64,000 bases of DNA from Burkholderia sp. Nafp2/4-1b. GTDB lineage: Bacteria; Pseudomonadota; Gammaproteobacteria; Burkholderiales; Burkholderiaceae. Below the pieces are notes generated by a model that ran no database searches, was not told the DNA's origin, and worked only from the letters and a program-made list of their open reading frames with translations. Each line of letters starts with the position of its first letter. The first letter of the stretch is position 1. Shown here piece after piece: positions 1 through 12,092 of the stretch. The stretch is from the NCBI RefSeq assembly GCF_003635165.1, contig NZ_ML058597.1:434001-498000 (forward strand), given 5' to 3'. A program made the translations under genes and the position numbers.

Positions 1-335
1 ATCCGGAGAACACGTTGAACCGGATGACGAGCGCGACGCCGGAAACGGTCGACGCGCTGTACGAAGTGATCCGCGAGGATGCGCTGCGCGGCTACGGTGT
101 CAGCAATTCGTCGTTCGAGCGCGGGATTTCGGTGGTCACGGCGCCGGTGCGCAACGACACGCAGCGGATCGTCGCGTGCATCACGGTGACGGTGCCGCGG
201 CCGGAGATCGACGCGGCGCTGATCGCCGACGGCTTGTTCGACAAGGTGCAGCGCGCGGCGGCGGAACTGTCGCGGCGGCTCAATTACCGCTCGGATGACG
301 AGCATACGTTTCTGAAGGCTTTAGGACTCCGATGA
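1..335 (+). CDS. IclR-family transcriptional regulator, C-terminal part (5' end outside window)
   Basis: The reading frame is open from base 3, so the gene begins upstream and only about the last 110 residues are present. They match the end of the IclR effector-binding domain: a small-ligand-binding beta segment (GYGVSNSSFERGISVVTAPV) followed by an ITVTVPRPEID strand and a C-terminal helix ending in an SRRLNYR-type motif. IclR proteins bind small aromatic or organic acids and control adjacent catabolic operons. The stop overlaps the next start in an ATGA, so regulator and operon are probably co-transcribed here rather than divergent. The DNA-binding domain cannot be seen. Confidence 0.85.
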   Translation, partial: PENTLNRMTSATPETVDALYEVIREDALRGYGVSNSSFERGISVVTAPVRNDTQRIVACITVTVPRPEIDAALIADGLFDKVQRAAAELSRRLNYRSDDEHTFLKALGLR

Positions 336-1121
336 TCCAGATCGACTTGACCGGGCAGGTGGCGGTGGTGACGGGCGGTTCGTCCGGCATCGGCCTCGCG
401 ACTGCCGAACGGTTCCTGCAGGCCGGCGCGTCGGTCGCGATTTGCGGCCGCGACGGCGAGCGCCTCGCACGTGCCGAAGCGCTGCTCGGCGACAAATATC
501 CGGGTGCCCAGCTGCTCGCCGTGCGCTGCAACGTGCTCGACGAAGCCGACGTGACCGCGTTCGCGCAAGCGGTGTCCGACCGCTTCGGCCGTGCCGACAT
601 GCTCGTCAACAACGCGGGCCAGGGCCGCGTGTCGACCTTCGCCGACACGACCGACGACGCATGGCGCGAAGAGCTCGAACTGAAGTACTTCAGCATCATC
701 CGCCCGACGCGCGCATTCCTGCCGCTGCTGCGCGACGCGGCCGCGCCGACGATCACCTGCGTGAACTCGCTGCTCGCGCTGCAGCCGGAGCCGCACATGG
801 TCGCGACGTCGTCCGCGCGTGCGGGCGTGCTGAGCCTCGTGAAGTCGCTCGCGACCGAACTGGCGCCGCAGCGCATCCGCGTGAACTCGATCCTGATCGG
901 CATCGTGGAGTCGGGTCAGTGGCGCCGCCGCTACGAAGCGCAGGCGCAGGCCGGCGAAAGCTGGGAGGACTGGACGGGCGCGCTCGCCCGCAAGAAGAAC
1001 ATTCCGCTGAACCGCTTCGGCACGCCCGACGAGGCAGCCTGGGCACTTTTTTATCTCGCAACGCATCTGTCGTCCTATACGACGGGCAGCCATATCGACG
1101 TTTCTGGAGGTTTTGCACGCC

Positions 1122-1129
<8 letters not shown>
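332..1129 (+). CDS. SDR-fold protein with non-canonical active site
   Basis: 265 residues, normal length for a classical short-chain dehydrogenase. The cofactor motif TGGSSGIG (residues 14-21) and NNAG (93-96) are intact, so NAD(P) binding is likely. The catalytic centre is not canonical: Ser146 is present, but at the expected Ser+13 and Ser+17 positions there are Thr159 and Arg163 instead of Tyr and Lys. It may be a pseudoenzyme, a structural partner, or use a different acid-base pair. It overlaps the IclR gene by 4 nt and the ThDP-enzyme gene by 8 nt, so it belongs to the operon. The substrate is unknown. Confidence 0.85.
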
Positions 1130-3624
<2,495 letters not shown>

Positions 3625-3715
3625 GCGAGCGAGCCGGACCTTCGGGCCATTGAGCGGCCGCCTGCGCTAACGCGCGTGGCGGCTGCGCTGAAGACAGATT
3701 TGTGGGACTTGTGAC

Positions 3716-5206
3716 ATGACTCCATTCGATACGAGCCTGGTACCCAACGGCGACATCCTGATCGGCGGCGAGTGGCGGCGCGGCCGCGGCGCGCCCTTTG
3801 CGAGCATCTATCCGGCCGACCAGTCGCTGAACATGGAAGTCTCGACGGCGAATGCGGAAGATGCGGCCGACGCCGTCGTGGCCGCCGACGCCGCGTGGCG
3901 TCGCGCCGACTGGGCCGGGCTCAAGCCGCACCAGCGCGCGCTGGTGCTGTACCGGATCGCCGACCTGATCATGCAGCGTCACGAAGCGCTCGCGAACCTG
4001 CAGCGCCGCGACAACGGCAAGCCGATCGGCGAGACGCGCGTGCTGGTCGCGAGCGCGGCCAACACGTTCCGCTATTTCGCGGCATGCCTCGAGACGCTCG
4101 ACGAAGAGCTGACGCCGTCGCGCGGCGACTACCTGACGATGAGCGTGCACGAGCCGATCGGTGTGATCGCGGCGATCACGCCGTGGAACTCGCCGATCGC
4201 ATCCGACGCGCAGAAGCTGGCGCCGGCGCTGGCCGGTGGCAACGCGGTGGTGCTCAAGCCGGCCGAAGTCACGCCGCTCGTGTCGCTCGCGCTGGCCCGG
4301 ATCTGCGAGGAAGCCGGCGTGCCGAAGGGCGTGCTCAGCGTGCTGCCGGGCAAGGGCTCGGTGATCGGCGACGTGCTGGTGCGTCATCCGCTCGTGAAGA
4401 AGGTGTCGTTTACCGGCGGCACCGAAGTGGGCCGCGGCATCGCGCGCATCGCGGCGGAGAAGCTGATGCCGGTGTCGCTCGAACTCGGCGGCAAGTCGCC
4501 GACGATCGTGTTCGACGACGCCGACCTCGATCACGCGGTGAACGGCGTGCTGTACGGGATCTTCAGCTCGTCGGGCGAGGCATGCATCGCGGGCTCGCGC
4601 CTGTTCGTGCAGCGCACGGTGTACGACGCGTTCATGCAGCGGCTGGTGGCCGGCGCGCGCAAGCTGCGCGTGGGCGACCCGACGCGTCCGGACACGCAGA
4701 TGGGCCCGCTGATCACCGCGAAGCATCGCGAGTCGGTGGAGCGCTACGTCGCGCTCGGGCTGGAAGAAGGCGGCCGCCTGCTGTGCGGCGGCGAGCGGCC
4801 GTCGGGCGACGGGCGCGAGGACGGCTTCTTCTATCAGCCGACGATTCTCGAAGGCTTGCCGAACAGCGCACGCATCTGCCAGGAAGAAATCTTCGGGCCG
4901 GTGCTCGTCGCGATGCCGTTCGACGACGAAGCATCGCTGCTCGCGCAGGCGAACGACAGCGTGTTCGGTCTTGCCGCCGGCATCTGGACGCGCGACTACA
5001 AGCGCGCATGGCGCACCGCGCGCGCACTCGAGGCGGGCACCGTCTGGATCAACACGTACAAGCTGTTCTCGATCTCCACGCCGTTCTCGGGCTGGAAGGA
5101 GAGCGGGATGGGCCGCGAGAAAGGGCGTCTCGGCATCCGCGAGTACATGCAGCAGAAGAGCCTCTACTGGGGCTTGAACGACGCGCCGCTGCCGTGGGCG
5201 AACTGA
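3716..5206 (+). CDS. NAD(P)-dependent aldehyde dehydrogenase
   Basis: 496 residues, full length for the ALDH superfamily. The cofactor motif region (ITPWNSP...LKPAEVTP), the general-base motif LELGGKSPT and the catalytic Cys in SSGEACIAGSR are all present. It oxidises an aldehyde to the acid. It sits 91 nt after the aspartate-dehydrogenase-like gene and 18 nt before the VOC gene, so it is probably in the same transcript. Placed beside a ThDP decarboxylase it would naturally oxidise the aldehyde released from a 2-keto acid; that link is inference. Confidence 0.93.
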   Translation: MTPFDTSLVPNGDILIGGEWRRGRGAPFASIYPADQSLNMEVSTANAEDAADAVVAADAAWRRADWAGLKPHQRALVLYRIADLIMQRHEALANLQRRDNGKPIGETRVLVASAANTFRYFAACLETLDEELTPSRGDYLTMSVHEPIGVIAAITPWNSPIASDAQKLAPALAGGNAVVLKPAEVTPLVSLALARICEEAGVPKGVLSVLPGKGSVIGDVLVRHPLVKKVSFTGGTEVGRGIARIAAEKLMPVSLELGGKSPTIVFDDADLDHAVNGVLYGIFSSSGEACIAGSRLFVQRTVYDAFMQRLVAGARKLRVGDPTRPDTQMGPLITAKHRESVERYVALGLEEGGRLLCGGERPSGDGREDGFFYQPTILEGLPNSARICQEEIFGPVLVAMPFDDEASLLAQANDSVFGLAAGIWTRDYKRAWRTARALEAGTVWINTYKLFSISTPFSGWKESGMGREKGRLGIREYMQQKSLYWGLNDAPLPWAN

Positions 5207-5224
5207 GCGAAGGGGAATGACGCA

Positions 5225-6187
5225 ATGAGCATCTTGGGTATCGAGCAGATCACGTACGGTGTCGACGACCTCGCGACGTGCCGGCGCTTTTTCGCCGACT
5301 GGGGCCTGAAGGAAGTCGCGCACGACGACACGCGCGCCCGTTTCGAAACGCTGAACGGCTGCACGGTGATGGTCGTCAAGGCCGACGATCCGTCGCTGCC
5401 GCCCGCGTTCGAAGCGGGCCCGACGCTGCGTGAAGTCACGTGGGGCGTCGCGACGCGGCAGGAAGTCGACGCGCTGCGCACGAAGCTGGCCGGCCAGCCC
5501 GGCTATTACGCGCAGGACGATGCGGTCGGCTGCATCGATCCGAACGGGATGGCGATCCGGATCGAAGTCACGCGCAAGCGCGCACTCGACATCACCGGTT
5601 CGCCGTCGAACGTGTGGGGCCACACGGTGCGGGTCGACCAGCCGAGCCCGATCTATGCGCGCGCGGAGCCGGTCGAGGTCGGGCACGTGGTGTTCTTCAC
5701 GAACTGCCTCGACGCGCAGGAGAAGTTCTATCACGAGCTGCTCGGCTTCGAGACGTCGGACCGCTACCCGGGCCGCGGCGCGTTCATGCGCTGCGCGCCG
5801 CACGGCGGACACCACGACCTGTTCCTGCTCGCGCTGCCGAATGGCAAGCGCGGCCTGAATCACGTCGCCTTCACCGTGCGCGACATCCACGAAGTGTTCG
5901 GCGGTGGCATGCATATCGACCGCTGCGGCTGGGAAACGCAACTCGGTCCGGGTCGTCATCCGGTGTCGTCCGCATACTTCTGGTACTTCCAGAATCCGGC
6001 CGGCGCGCTGATCGAGTACTACGCGGATGAAGACGTGCTGACGCCCGAATGGCAGCCGCGCGAATTCGAACCGGGCCCGTCCGTGTTCGCCGAATGGGCC
6101 GTCGATGGCGGCCTCGACGGCAACACGCGCCGGCAGAAGAACGCGAAGGCGCCGGAAGGCAAGTTCATGACGGAGCGCAAATCGTGA
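5225..6187 (+). CDS. Two-domain VOC protein, extradiol ring-cleavage dioxygenase-like
   Basis: 320 residues made of two tandem vicinal-oxygen-chelate modules, as in type I extradiol (catechol 2,3-) dioxygenases. The C-terminal module keeps likely Fe(II) ligands: His in VGHVVFF, His in LNHVAF and Glu in LIEYY, a 2-His-1-Glu facial triad. The tail after residue 280 is polar and Lys/Arg-rich. The gene overlaps the next one by 4 nt (GTGA). In this operon it would cleave a dihydroxylated aromatic ring; the substrate is not visible. Alternatives are a glyoxalase/bleomycin-resistance type protein, but the size and triad favour a dioxygenase. Confidence 0.85.
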   Translation: MSILGIEQITYGVDDLATCRRFFADWGLKEVAHDDTRARFETLNGCTVMVVKADDPSLPPAFEAGPTLREVTWGVATRQEVDALRTKLAGQPGYYAQDDAVGCIDPNGMAIRIEVTRKRALDITGSPSNVWGHTVRVDQPSPIYARAEPVEVGHVVFFTNCLDAQEKFYHELLGFETSDRYPGRGAFMRCAPHGGHHDLFLLALPNGKRGLNHVAFTVRDIHEVFGGGMHIDRCGWETQLGPGRHPVSSAYFWYFQNPAGALIEYYADEDVLTPEWQPREFEPGPSVFAEWAVDGGLDGNTRRQKNAKAPEGKFMTERKS

Positions 6188-7428
6188 GCGAAGCAAACAC
6201 GCAGGAATCGGCCGCGCCTCGCACGGTCGTCGTGATCGGCGGCGGCCAGGCCGCCGGCTGGGTGCTGAAGACGCTGCGCGCGGAAGGCTTCGCGGGCCGG
6301 CTCGTGATGATCGCCGACGAGCCGCACCTGCCGTACGAGCGTCCGCCGCTGTCGAAGGCCGTGCTGGCCGGCGACGCGGACATCGAAACCGTGCGCGTCG
6401 TGCGCCCGGACGAATTCGACGCGCTGAACATCGACGCGTGGCAGCCGGAACGCGCGGCATCGATCGACCGCGCGCGCCGTGTGGTGACGACCGAAAGCGG
6501 CCGCGAAGTCGAGTACGACCGCCTCGTGATCGCGACCGGCGGCACGTCACGCCGCTTGCCGGATGCAATCGTCAAGACCCCTAACTTGAATTACTTGCGC
6601 ACGCTCGACGAAGCGGCGGCGCTCGGCGAGAAGCTGCGTGCGAGCCAACGTGTGCTGGTGATCGGCGGCGGCTGGATCGGCCTCGAAGTCGCGGCGACCG
6701 CGCGCAAGCTCGGCGTCGAAGCGGTCGTCGTCGAAGGCGCGCCGCGGCTGTGCGGCCGTTCGGTGCCGCAGATCGTGTCGGACTTCCTGCTCTACCTGCA
6801 TCGCGCGAACGGTGTCGACGTGCGGCTCGGCGCGGCGCTCGCGTCGCTCGATGCACAGCCGGACAACACATCGAAGGTGCGTGCGACGCTCGCCGACGGC
6901 ACGACGATCGACGCCGATTTCGCGGTGGCCGGCATCGGCCTCGCGCTGAACGCGACGCTCGCGACCGACGCAGGCCTGGCGATCGACGACGGCATCGTCG
7001 TCGACGAATTCGGCGCGACCAGCGACCCCGCGATCTTTGCGTGCGGCGACGTCGCGAACCATCACAACGGCTGGCTGAAGCGGCGCGTGCGGCTCGAATC
7101 GTGGGCGAACGCGCAGAACCAGGCGATCGCGGCCGCGAAGGCGGTGCTTGGCGTGCGTGCGCCGTACGCGGAGATTCCGTGGTTCTGGTCCGATCAGTAC
7201 GACGTGAACCTGCAGATCCTCGGCGATCTGCCGGCCGATGCACAGGTCGTCGTGCGCGGCGATCTCGCCGCGCGCCGTGCGACGCTGTTTTTCTTGGGCG
7301 ATGGGCATGTGAGAGGTGTCATCGCCATCAACAACGCACGCGAGCTGAAGCTCGCGCGCAAGTGGATGAACCAGGGCCGGGCAGTCGATACGGAAGCCCT
7401 GGCGGACACGACCAAAGCGCTTGCCTGA
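6184..7428 (+). CDS. FAD-dependent ferredoxin reductase-type oxidoreductase
   Basis: 414 residues from GTG 6184; the open frame extends upstream but the GTGA overlap with the VOC stop marks the natural start. Two Rossmann motifs are visible, FAD (VVVIGGGQAAG) and NAD(P)H (VLVIGGGWIGLE), plus an ATGG motif and an FACGDVA FAD-ribityl motif. The organisation matches reductase components (BphA4/putidaredoxin-reductase type) of Rieske oxygenases or cytochromes P450. No ferredoxin or oxygenase gene lies in the window, so its redox partners must be upstream or elsewhere. Confidence 0.9.
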   Translation: MSEANTQESAAPRTVVVIGGGQAAGWVLKTLRAEGFAGRLVMIADEPHLPYERPPLSKAVLAGDADIETVRVVRPDEFDALNIDAWQPERAASIDRARRVVTTESGREVEYDRLVIATGGTSRRLPDAIVKTPNLNYLRTLDEAAALGEKLRASQRVLVIGGGWIGLEVAATARKLGVEAVVVEGAPRLCGRSVPQIVSDFLLYLHRANGVDVRLGAALASLDAQPDNTSKVRATLADGTTIDADFAVAGIGLALNATLATDAGLAIDDGIVVDEFGATSDPAIFACGDVANHHNGWLKRRVRLESWANAQNQAIAAAKAVLGVRAPYAEIPWFWSDQYDVNLQILGDLPADAQVVVRGDLAARRATLFFLGDGHVRGVIAINNARELKLARKWMNQGRAVDTEALADTTKALA

Positions 7429-7466
7429 CCGGACGAACCGGCACACAGATCCAGGAGACACCCCGC

Positions 7467-8867
7467 ATGAGCACTTTCGACAACGTCGTGGCCGGCAGGG
7501 CCACGATGGAAGCTGCCGCTTCCACGCCCGGCGCGATCATCGCGCGGCTCGAGCGGCTTCCGGTCAACGCGATGCAGATCCGCGCGCGCGTGCTGATCGG
7601 CACCGCGACGTTCTTCGACGGCTTCGACGTGATCACGATCGCGGCGACGCTGCCGCTGCTCATTCACAAATGGGGACTGTCGCCGACACAGATCGGCATG
7701 CTGATCGCGTCCGGCGCGATCGGGCAACTGATCGGCGCGTTCCTGTTTCCCGCGCTCGCGGAGAAGCATGGCCGCGTGAAGGCGATCGCGTGGAGCTCCG
7801 CCGTGATCGGCATCACCAGCATCGCGTGCGGCTTCGCGCCGACGTTCGAGATTTTCGTGCTGCTGCGGATCCTGCAGGGCCTTGGCCTTGGCGGCGAACT
7901 GCCGGTTGCCGCGACGTACATCAACGAAATCACGCGTGCGCACGGCCGCGGCCGCTTCGTGCTGCTGTACGAGATCGTGTTTCCGATCGGCCTGCTGGTG
8001 TCGATGGCGCTCGGTGCATGGCTCGTGCCGCGGTTCGGCTGGGAGATCATGTACTTCGTCGGCGGGCTGCCGTTGATCCTCGCGCTGGTGCTCACGCGTC
8101 TCGTGCCGGAATCGCCGCGCTGGCTCGCGTCGCGCGGACGGCTGCCGGAAGCGGGGCGCGCGGTGAGCGTGTTCGAAGCATCGGTGCGCGGCGAGCTGCC
8201 GGCGGTCACGCAGGTCGCGGCGTACGACGAGATGGTGCGCCAGCATCCGAAGCGGCGGATGAGCGACCTGTTCAGCGCCGCGTATCGCAAGCGCACGCTC
8301 GCGGTGGCGACACTGTGGGCGACCTGCGGGTTCATCCAGTACGGGCTGTCGACGTGGCTGCCGACGATCTACAAGAACTTCTATCACGCACCGCTGCAAC
8401 TCGCGCTGAACCTCGCGGTGATCGGCTCGGTGATGGGCGTGCTCGGTTCGCTCGCGTCGGCGCTGCTGGTCGACAAGCTCGGCCGCAAGCCGGTGATCGT
8501 GTGGTCGTTCGTGCTGTGCGCGCTGTCGCTGGCGCTTGCGGGCATCTATCACGCATCGTCGGTGTATGTCGTCGCGGTGTTCTGCTCGCTGTCGCTCGGG
8601 CTGATGGCGTCGGGCTTCATCACCGCGTACGTCTATACGCCGGAGCAGTATCCGACCAGCATCCGCGCGTCCGGCTGCGGCCTCGGCAGTGCGTGGCTGA
8701 AGATCGCATCGTTCGCCGCACCGATGATCGTGCCGCACGCGATCATCGGCGGCAACCTCGCGCCGGCGTTCTACCTGATCGGCATCGTGCCGCTGATCGC
8801 GGCGCTGACCGTGCACTTCGTCGGGATCGAGACGAAGGGGAAGGTGCTCGAGGCGCTCGAGGCGTAA
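7467..8867 (+). CDS. MFS transporter, aromatic acid:H+ symporter type
   Basis: 466 residues from ATG 7467, preceded by an AGGAG-type site in CCAGGAGACA; upstream in-frame codons belong to a shadow of the reductase gene. About 12 membrane segments are evident. The loop 2-3 motif GAFLFPALAEKHGR and the N-terminal signature FFDGFDVITIAATLP are those of the AAHS family (PcaK/BenK-like), which import aromatic acids with protons. It is the last gene of the operon and probably brings in the substrate or a related acid. Confidence 0.92.
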   Translation: MSTFDNVVAGRATMEAAASTPGAIIARLERLPVNAMQIRARVLIGTATFFDGFDVITIAATLPLLIHKWGLSPTQIGMLIASGAIGQLIGAFLFPALAEKHGRVKAIAWSSAVIGITSIACGFAPTFEIFVLLRILQGLGLGGELPVAATYINEITRAHGRGRFVLLYEIVFPIGLLVSMALGAWLVPRFGWEIMYFVGGLPLILALVLTRLVPESPRWLASRGRLPEAGRAVSVFEASVRGELPAVTQVAAYDEMVRQHPKRRMSDLFSAAYRKRTLAVATLWATCGFIQYGLSTWLPTIYKNFYHAPLQLALNLAVIGSVMGVLGSLASALLVDKLGRKPVIVWSFVLCALSLALAGIYHASSVYVVAVFCSLSLGLMASGFITAYVYTPEQYPTSIRASGCGLGSAWLKIASFAAPMIVPHAIIGGNLAPAFYLIGIVPLIAALTVHFVGIETKGKVLEALEA

Positions 8868-8870
8868 GCA

Positions 8871-8921
8871 CGGATCGGAACGCCGCGTGTTGCCCTTGTG
8901 GCAGGCGCGGCGTTCGATCCG
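8871..8921 (+). terminator. Long hairpin ending the catabolic operon
   Basis: Starting 3 nt after the MFS stop, arm 8871-8887 pairs with 8906-8921 (16 pairs with a single bulged G) around an 18-nt loop. There is no T-run after it, so it may act as a Rho-dependent barrier or mRNA-stabilising structure. Confidence 0.6.
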
Positions 8922-8996
8922 TCAGGCGGCTTGCCGGATTGCGGCGCCGAACGTACTCTTGGTCGATACCCGGCCCCCACCAGCAGGTGATCGACC

Positions 8997-9398
8997 ATGC
9001 AAGCCCATCCTCTCCGTCTTTCCCCCGGCGACGACCTGCGTGCGTCGATCGAGCAAGCGTTGCATCGGCTCGACGCGCATGCGGCCTTCGTGATCCAGGG
9101 CATCGGCAGCCTCGACGTCGCGCAGTTGCGCTATGCGGGCGTCGACGCCCCGACCGAACTGCGCGGCGACCTCGAGATCCTGACGCTGGCCGGTTCGGTC
9201 GCGCCGGACGGCGCGCACCTGCATATGTCCGTGTCCGACGCGCACGGCCACGTGTCGGGAGGCCACGTCGCGAGGGGCTGCGTGGTGCGCACGACCGCCG
9301 AGATCCTGCTCGTGTCGTTGCCCGCGCATCGTTTCTCCCGTGAGCCCGATGCGGGCACCGGCTTCAACGAGCTGGTGATTCGGCCGGCGGCAGACTGA
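8997..9398 (+). CDS. PPC/DUF296-domain putative DNA-binding protein
   Basis: 133 residues, almost entirely one PPC (plant and prokaryote conserved, DUF296) domain. Recognisable elements are HAAFVIQGIGSL, the LEILTLAGSVAPDGAHLHM strand-turn and the metal-site-like pattern DAHGHVSGGHV. Bacterial members are small trimeric proteins of unclear role, some proposed to bind DNA. It is monocistronic: 129 nt downstream of the catabolic operon and convergent with the DUF2252 gene. Confidence 0.88.
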   Translation: MQAHPLRLSPGDDLRASIEQALHRLDAHAAFVIQGIGSLDVAQLRYAGVDAPTELRGDLEILTLAGSVAPDGAHLHMSVSDAHGHVSGGHVARGCVVRTTAEILLVSLPAHRFSREPDAGTGFNELVIRPAAD

Positions 9399-9467
9399 CT
9401 TCGTGCGGAGCGTTCTCATGCATGAACGGCGCACCTGTCGCAACCGCGAACGATCGATGGCGACGGT

Positions 9468-10703
9468 TCAGCGGACCGTCTTGCCGAGCACATGACGGCG
9501 GCAATGTTCGAGATACGCCTCCTCATGCGCGGCCATCAGTTCGATGATGCTTCGCCACAGCCATGACGGCGCGTCGACCGTCTTCGGGTGTTGCCGACGC
9601 AACTCGGCGCGCCACGCACGTTGGGTCGCATTGTCCATCTGCGCGGCGTGCGCGTGGCCGATCACCAGCGCGAGATAGCGCGCGACTTCGACCGCATCGG
9701 CCTCCGACAGCCGTTCCGCTTCCAGTTTCAGATCCTGCGGCATCAGTTCGCGCATGACGACGGGGCGCCCGTCGAGCCGTGCCGCGCACATCCGGCTTCC
9801 CAGCATCGGCGATACATGCCGCGCGCCTTCGAGCACCCGTTGGGCGGGGTCGCGCGGCATGCGCACGCCGGGATGCTTCGGCGCCTTGGCGGCCGCGGCC
9901 TCCTTGATGTCGATCAGATAGGGCGGATGCCCGTCGGAACACGCGTCATCGATATCGAGCATGACCGCGAAGCGGCGCCGGCCGAGCGAGCTGCAGCCCT
10001 TCACCCAATAGGCGGCGTCGAGCACCTTCATTTTGGCGTCGGTGCGTGCTGCGCGGCTGAGTGCTGCGCCGATCGGGGAAACCGGTGCGGATTCGAACAG
10101 CGCGTGGATAGCGCTGCGCTCCGGTTCGGACAGCGGCCAGAAGCGTTTGCCCAGCGGGATGCGCGGCGTGCCGTTGCGGATCGTCTGGCGGTCGAGCTTG
10201 CGCCATGACCGGTTCAGCGCGGCCTTCATCGCGATCTTGATCGCGGCCGGGCGTTGCATGTGGCTGGTTTCGGCACGGTGCCGCGGGTCGAATGCCTGCT
10301 CGTATCCGTCGATGAGCGCTTCGATCATCCGCCACGTGATGACGCCGGGCAGATCGGAGCTGCGCGCCGCGGTCGCGAGCGAGACGCCGAGCCGCAGCAC
10401 GTCGTGAACGGGATTGCCGATCACGCTCTGGTCGAGATCGCGAATCTGCACGGCGACTTCGCCCGTTTTCGCCGCGACCGGCCCCAGATTGCCGAGATGG
10501 CAGTCGCCGCCGATCCAGATCGGGGGGCCGTCGGGCACGGTGCCCGAGCGATGGTCGGCCAGCCACGCGTAAAAGCGCTCGGCGCTGCCGCGCGTATAGG
10601 TGTGGATCGAGCGCGCCATCTTGCGGCTGCGCAGCGTCGCGAGAATGTGCGCGCGCTGGTCGCTGTCAGGCAGCCGTGACGATCCTGATGATTTCTTGGC
10701 CAC
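9468..10703 (-). CDS. DUF2252 domain protein (kinase-like fold)
   Basis: 411 residues starting at GTG 10703, with AAGGAG 9 nt upstream. The stretch IWIGGDCHLGNLGPV followed by an IRDLDQSVIGNPVHDVLRLG region is the hallmark of DUF2252, whose HGDxxxxN and DFD-like elements resemble aminoglycoside phosphotransferases. Function is not established; a phosphotransferase activity is plausible. It is leftward and 102 nt downstream of the Nramp gene on the same strand, so possibly co-transcribed with it. Confidence 0.85.
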   Translation of the reverse strand: MAKKSSGSSRLPDSDQRAHILATLRSRKMARSIHTYTRGSAERFYAWLADHRSGTVPDGPPIWIGGDCHLGNLGPVAAKTGEVAVQIRDLDQSVIGNPVHDVLRLGVSLATAARSSDLPGVITWRMIEALIDGYEQAFDPRHRAETSHMQRPAAIKIAMKAALNRSWRKLDRQTIRNGTPRIPLGKRFWPLSEPERSAIHALFESAPVSPIGAALSRAARTDAKMKVLDAAYWVKGCSSLGRRRFAVMLDIDDACSDGHPPYLIDIKEAAAAKAPKHPGVRMPRDPAQRVLEGARHVSPMLGSRMCAARLDGRPVVMRELMPQDLKLEAERLSEADAVEVARYLALVIGHAHAAQMDNATQRAWRAELRRQHPKTVDAPSWLWRSIIELMAAHEEAYLEHCRRHVLGKTVR

Positions 10704-10805
10704 GATGCGTTCTCCTTGTGAACCGCGGCAGGTATTCCGGGTGTGATGGCTCGGACGCGGCGCGGTGGCCCGGCGGGGTGCCGGCGCGCGGCAGCGCGAT
10801 GACGG

Positions 10806-12092
10806 TCAACCCGGCACGAACACGCCCAGCGCCGCGACCGCCATCGCGAGCGTCGCGAGCCAGCCGCCCCATGCCAGCGTGCCCGTGACGGCGAATTCCC
10901 CCATGATGCGCCGGCTGCCGGCCATCAGCATCATCACCACCATGATCGGGACGGCGGTCACGCCGTTGATGACGGCACTCCAGTAGAGCGCGCGGATCGG
11001 ATCGAAATGCATGAACGTGATCGCGACGCCGCCGATGATCGCCAGCGCGATGACCGCATAGAATTCGCGCGCGACGCCGAATTGCAGCGCGAGACTGTTG
11101 CGCCAGCGGAAGGTGCCCGCAGCCGCGTAGGCGGCCGAGCCCGCGAGCACGGGCAACGCGAGCAGGCCGGTGCCGATGATCCCGAGCGCGAACAGCACGT
11201 ATGCGAAGTGGCCGCCGATCGGCTCGAGCGCCTTCGCGGCATCGGCGGACGTCTTCACGTCGATGTGATGCAGGTTGAGCGTAGCCGCTGCCGTCAGCGT
11301 GATGAAGAACGCAATGATGTTCGATACGCCCATCCCGACCCAGGTATCGAAGTTGATCCGGCGCAGCTGCGCGGGCGCCTGGTGAGGCGCGCGCCGCAAC
11401 GAGTGCTGGTCCGGCGCCGCGCGCAGTTCTTCCACTTCCTGCGACGCCTGCCAGAAGAACAGGTACGGACTGATCGTGGTGCCGAGCACGGCGATGACCG
11501 TGGTCAGGTAAGCGGCGGTCAACTGGAAATGCGGCCGCACGATCGCACGGCCGACCTCGCCCCACTGGATGGGCACGATGAGCGCGACCGCGACGTACGC
11601 GAGCAGGACGAGCGCGGTCCATTTGAGCAGCCGCGCGTAGCGTTCGTACGGCACGAAAATCTGCAGCATCGCCGACACACCGCCGAGGCACACGACATAG
11701 AGCTCCTGCGGACCGTGCAGCAGCAGTTTGACCGCCGCGCCCATCGCCGACAGGTCGGCGGCGATGTTGATCACGTTGGCGACGATCAGCAGCACGACGG
11801 TGACGTAAAGCAGCCACGGCGGATAGTGCGTGCGCATGTTCGATGCGAGGCCCTTGCCCGTCACGCGGCCGATGCGCGCGCTGACCAGCTGGATGGCCGT
11901 CATCAGCGGATAGGTCAGCAGCAGCGACCAGAGCAGTTCGAAGCCGAACTGCGCGCCCGCCTGCGAGTACGTGCCGATGCCGGACGGATCGTCGTCGGCG
12001 GCACCGGTGACGAGGCCCGGCCCGAGGCGTCGAAGCCAGTTTGCCGCACGCGGACGATGCTGCTCGGTATCGAGGGACTCGTTGTCGTTCAT
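10806..12092 (-). CDS. Divergent Nramp-family metal transporter
   Basis: 428 residues if translation begins at ATG 12092; an ATG at 12173 would add 27 residues of unlikely Pro/Arg-rich sequence. About 11-12 membrane helices. The TM1 metal-site motif is DPSG (35-38) rather than DPGN, and TM6 reads TISPY (206-210) where manganese and iron transporters have MPH. The selective Met ligand is therefore missing. Such changes are known in Nramp relatives that carry Mg2+ or Al3+ instead of Fe2+/Mn2+. Substrate is unknown. No strong ribosome-binding site is seen. Confidence 0.88.
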   Translation of the reverse strand: MNDNESLDTEQHRPRAANWLRRLGPGLVTGAADDDPSGIGTYSQAGAQFGFELLWSLLLTYPLMTAIQLVSARIGRVTGKGLASNMRTHYPPWLLYVTVVLLIVANVINIAADLSAMGAAVKLLLHGPQELYVVCLGGVSAMLQIFVPYERYARLLKWTALVLLAYVAVALIVPIQWGEVGRAIVRPHFQLTAAYLTTVIAVLGTTISPYLFFWQASQEVEELRAAPDQHSLRRAPHQAPAQLRRINFDTWVGMGVSNIIAFFITLTAAATLNLHHIDVKTSADAAKALEPIGGHFAYVLFALGIIGTGLLALPVLAGSAAYAAAGTFRWRNSLALQFGVAREFYAVIALAIIGGVAITFMHFDPIRALYWSAVINGVTAVPIMVVMMLMAGSRRIMGEFAVTGTLAWGGWLATLAMAVAALGVFVPG

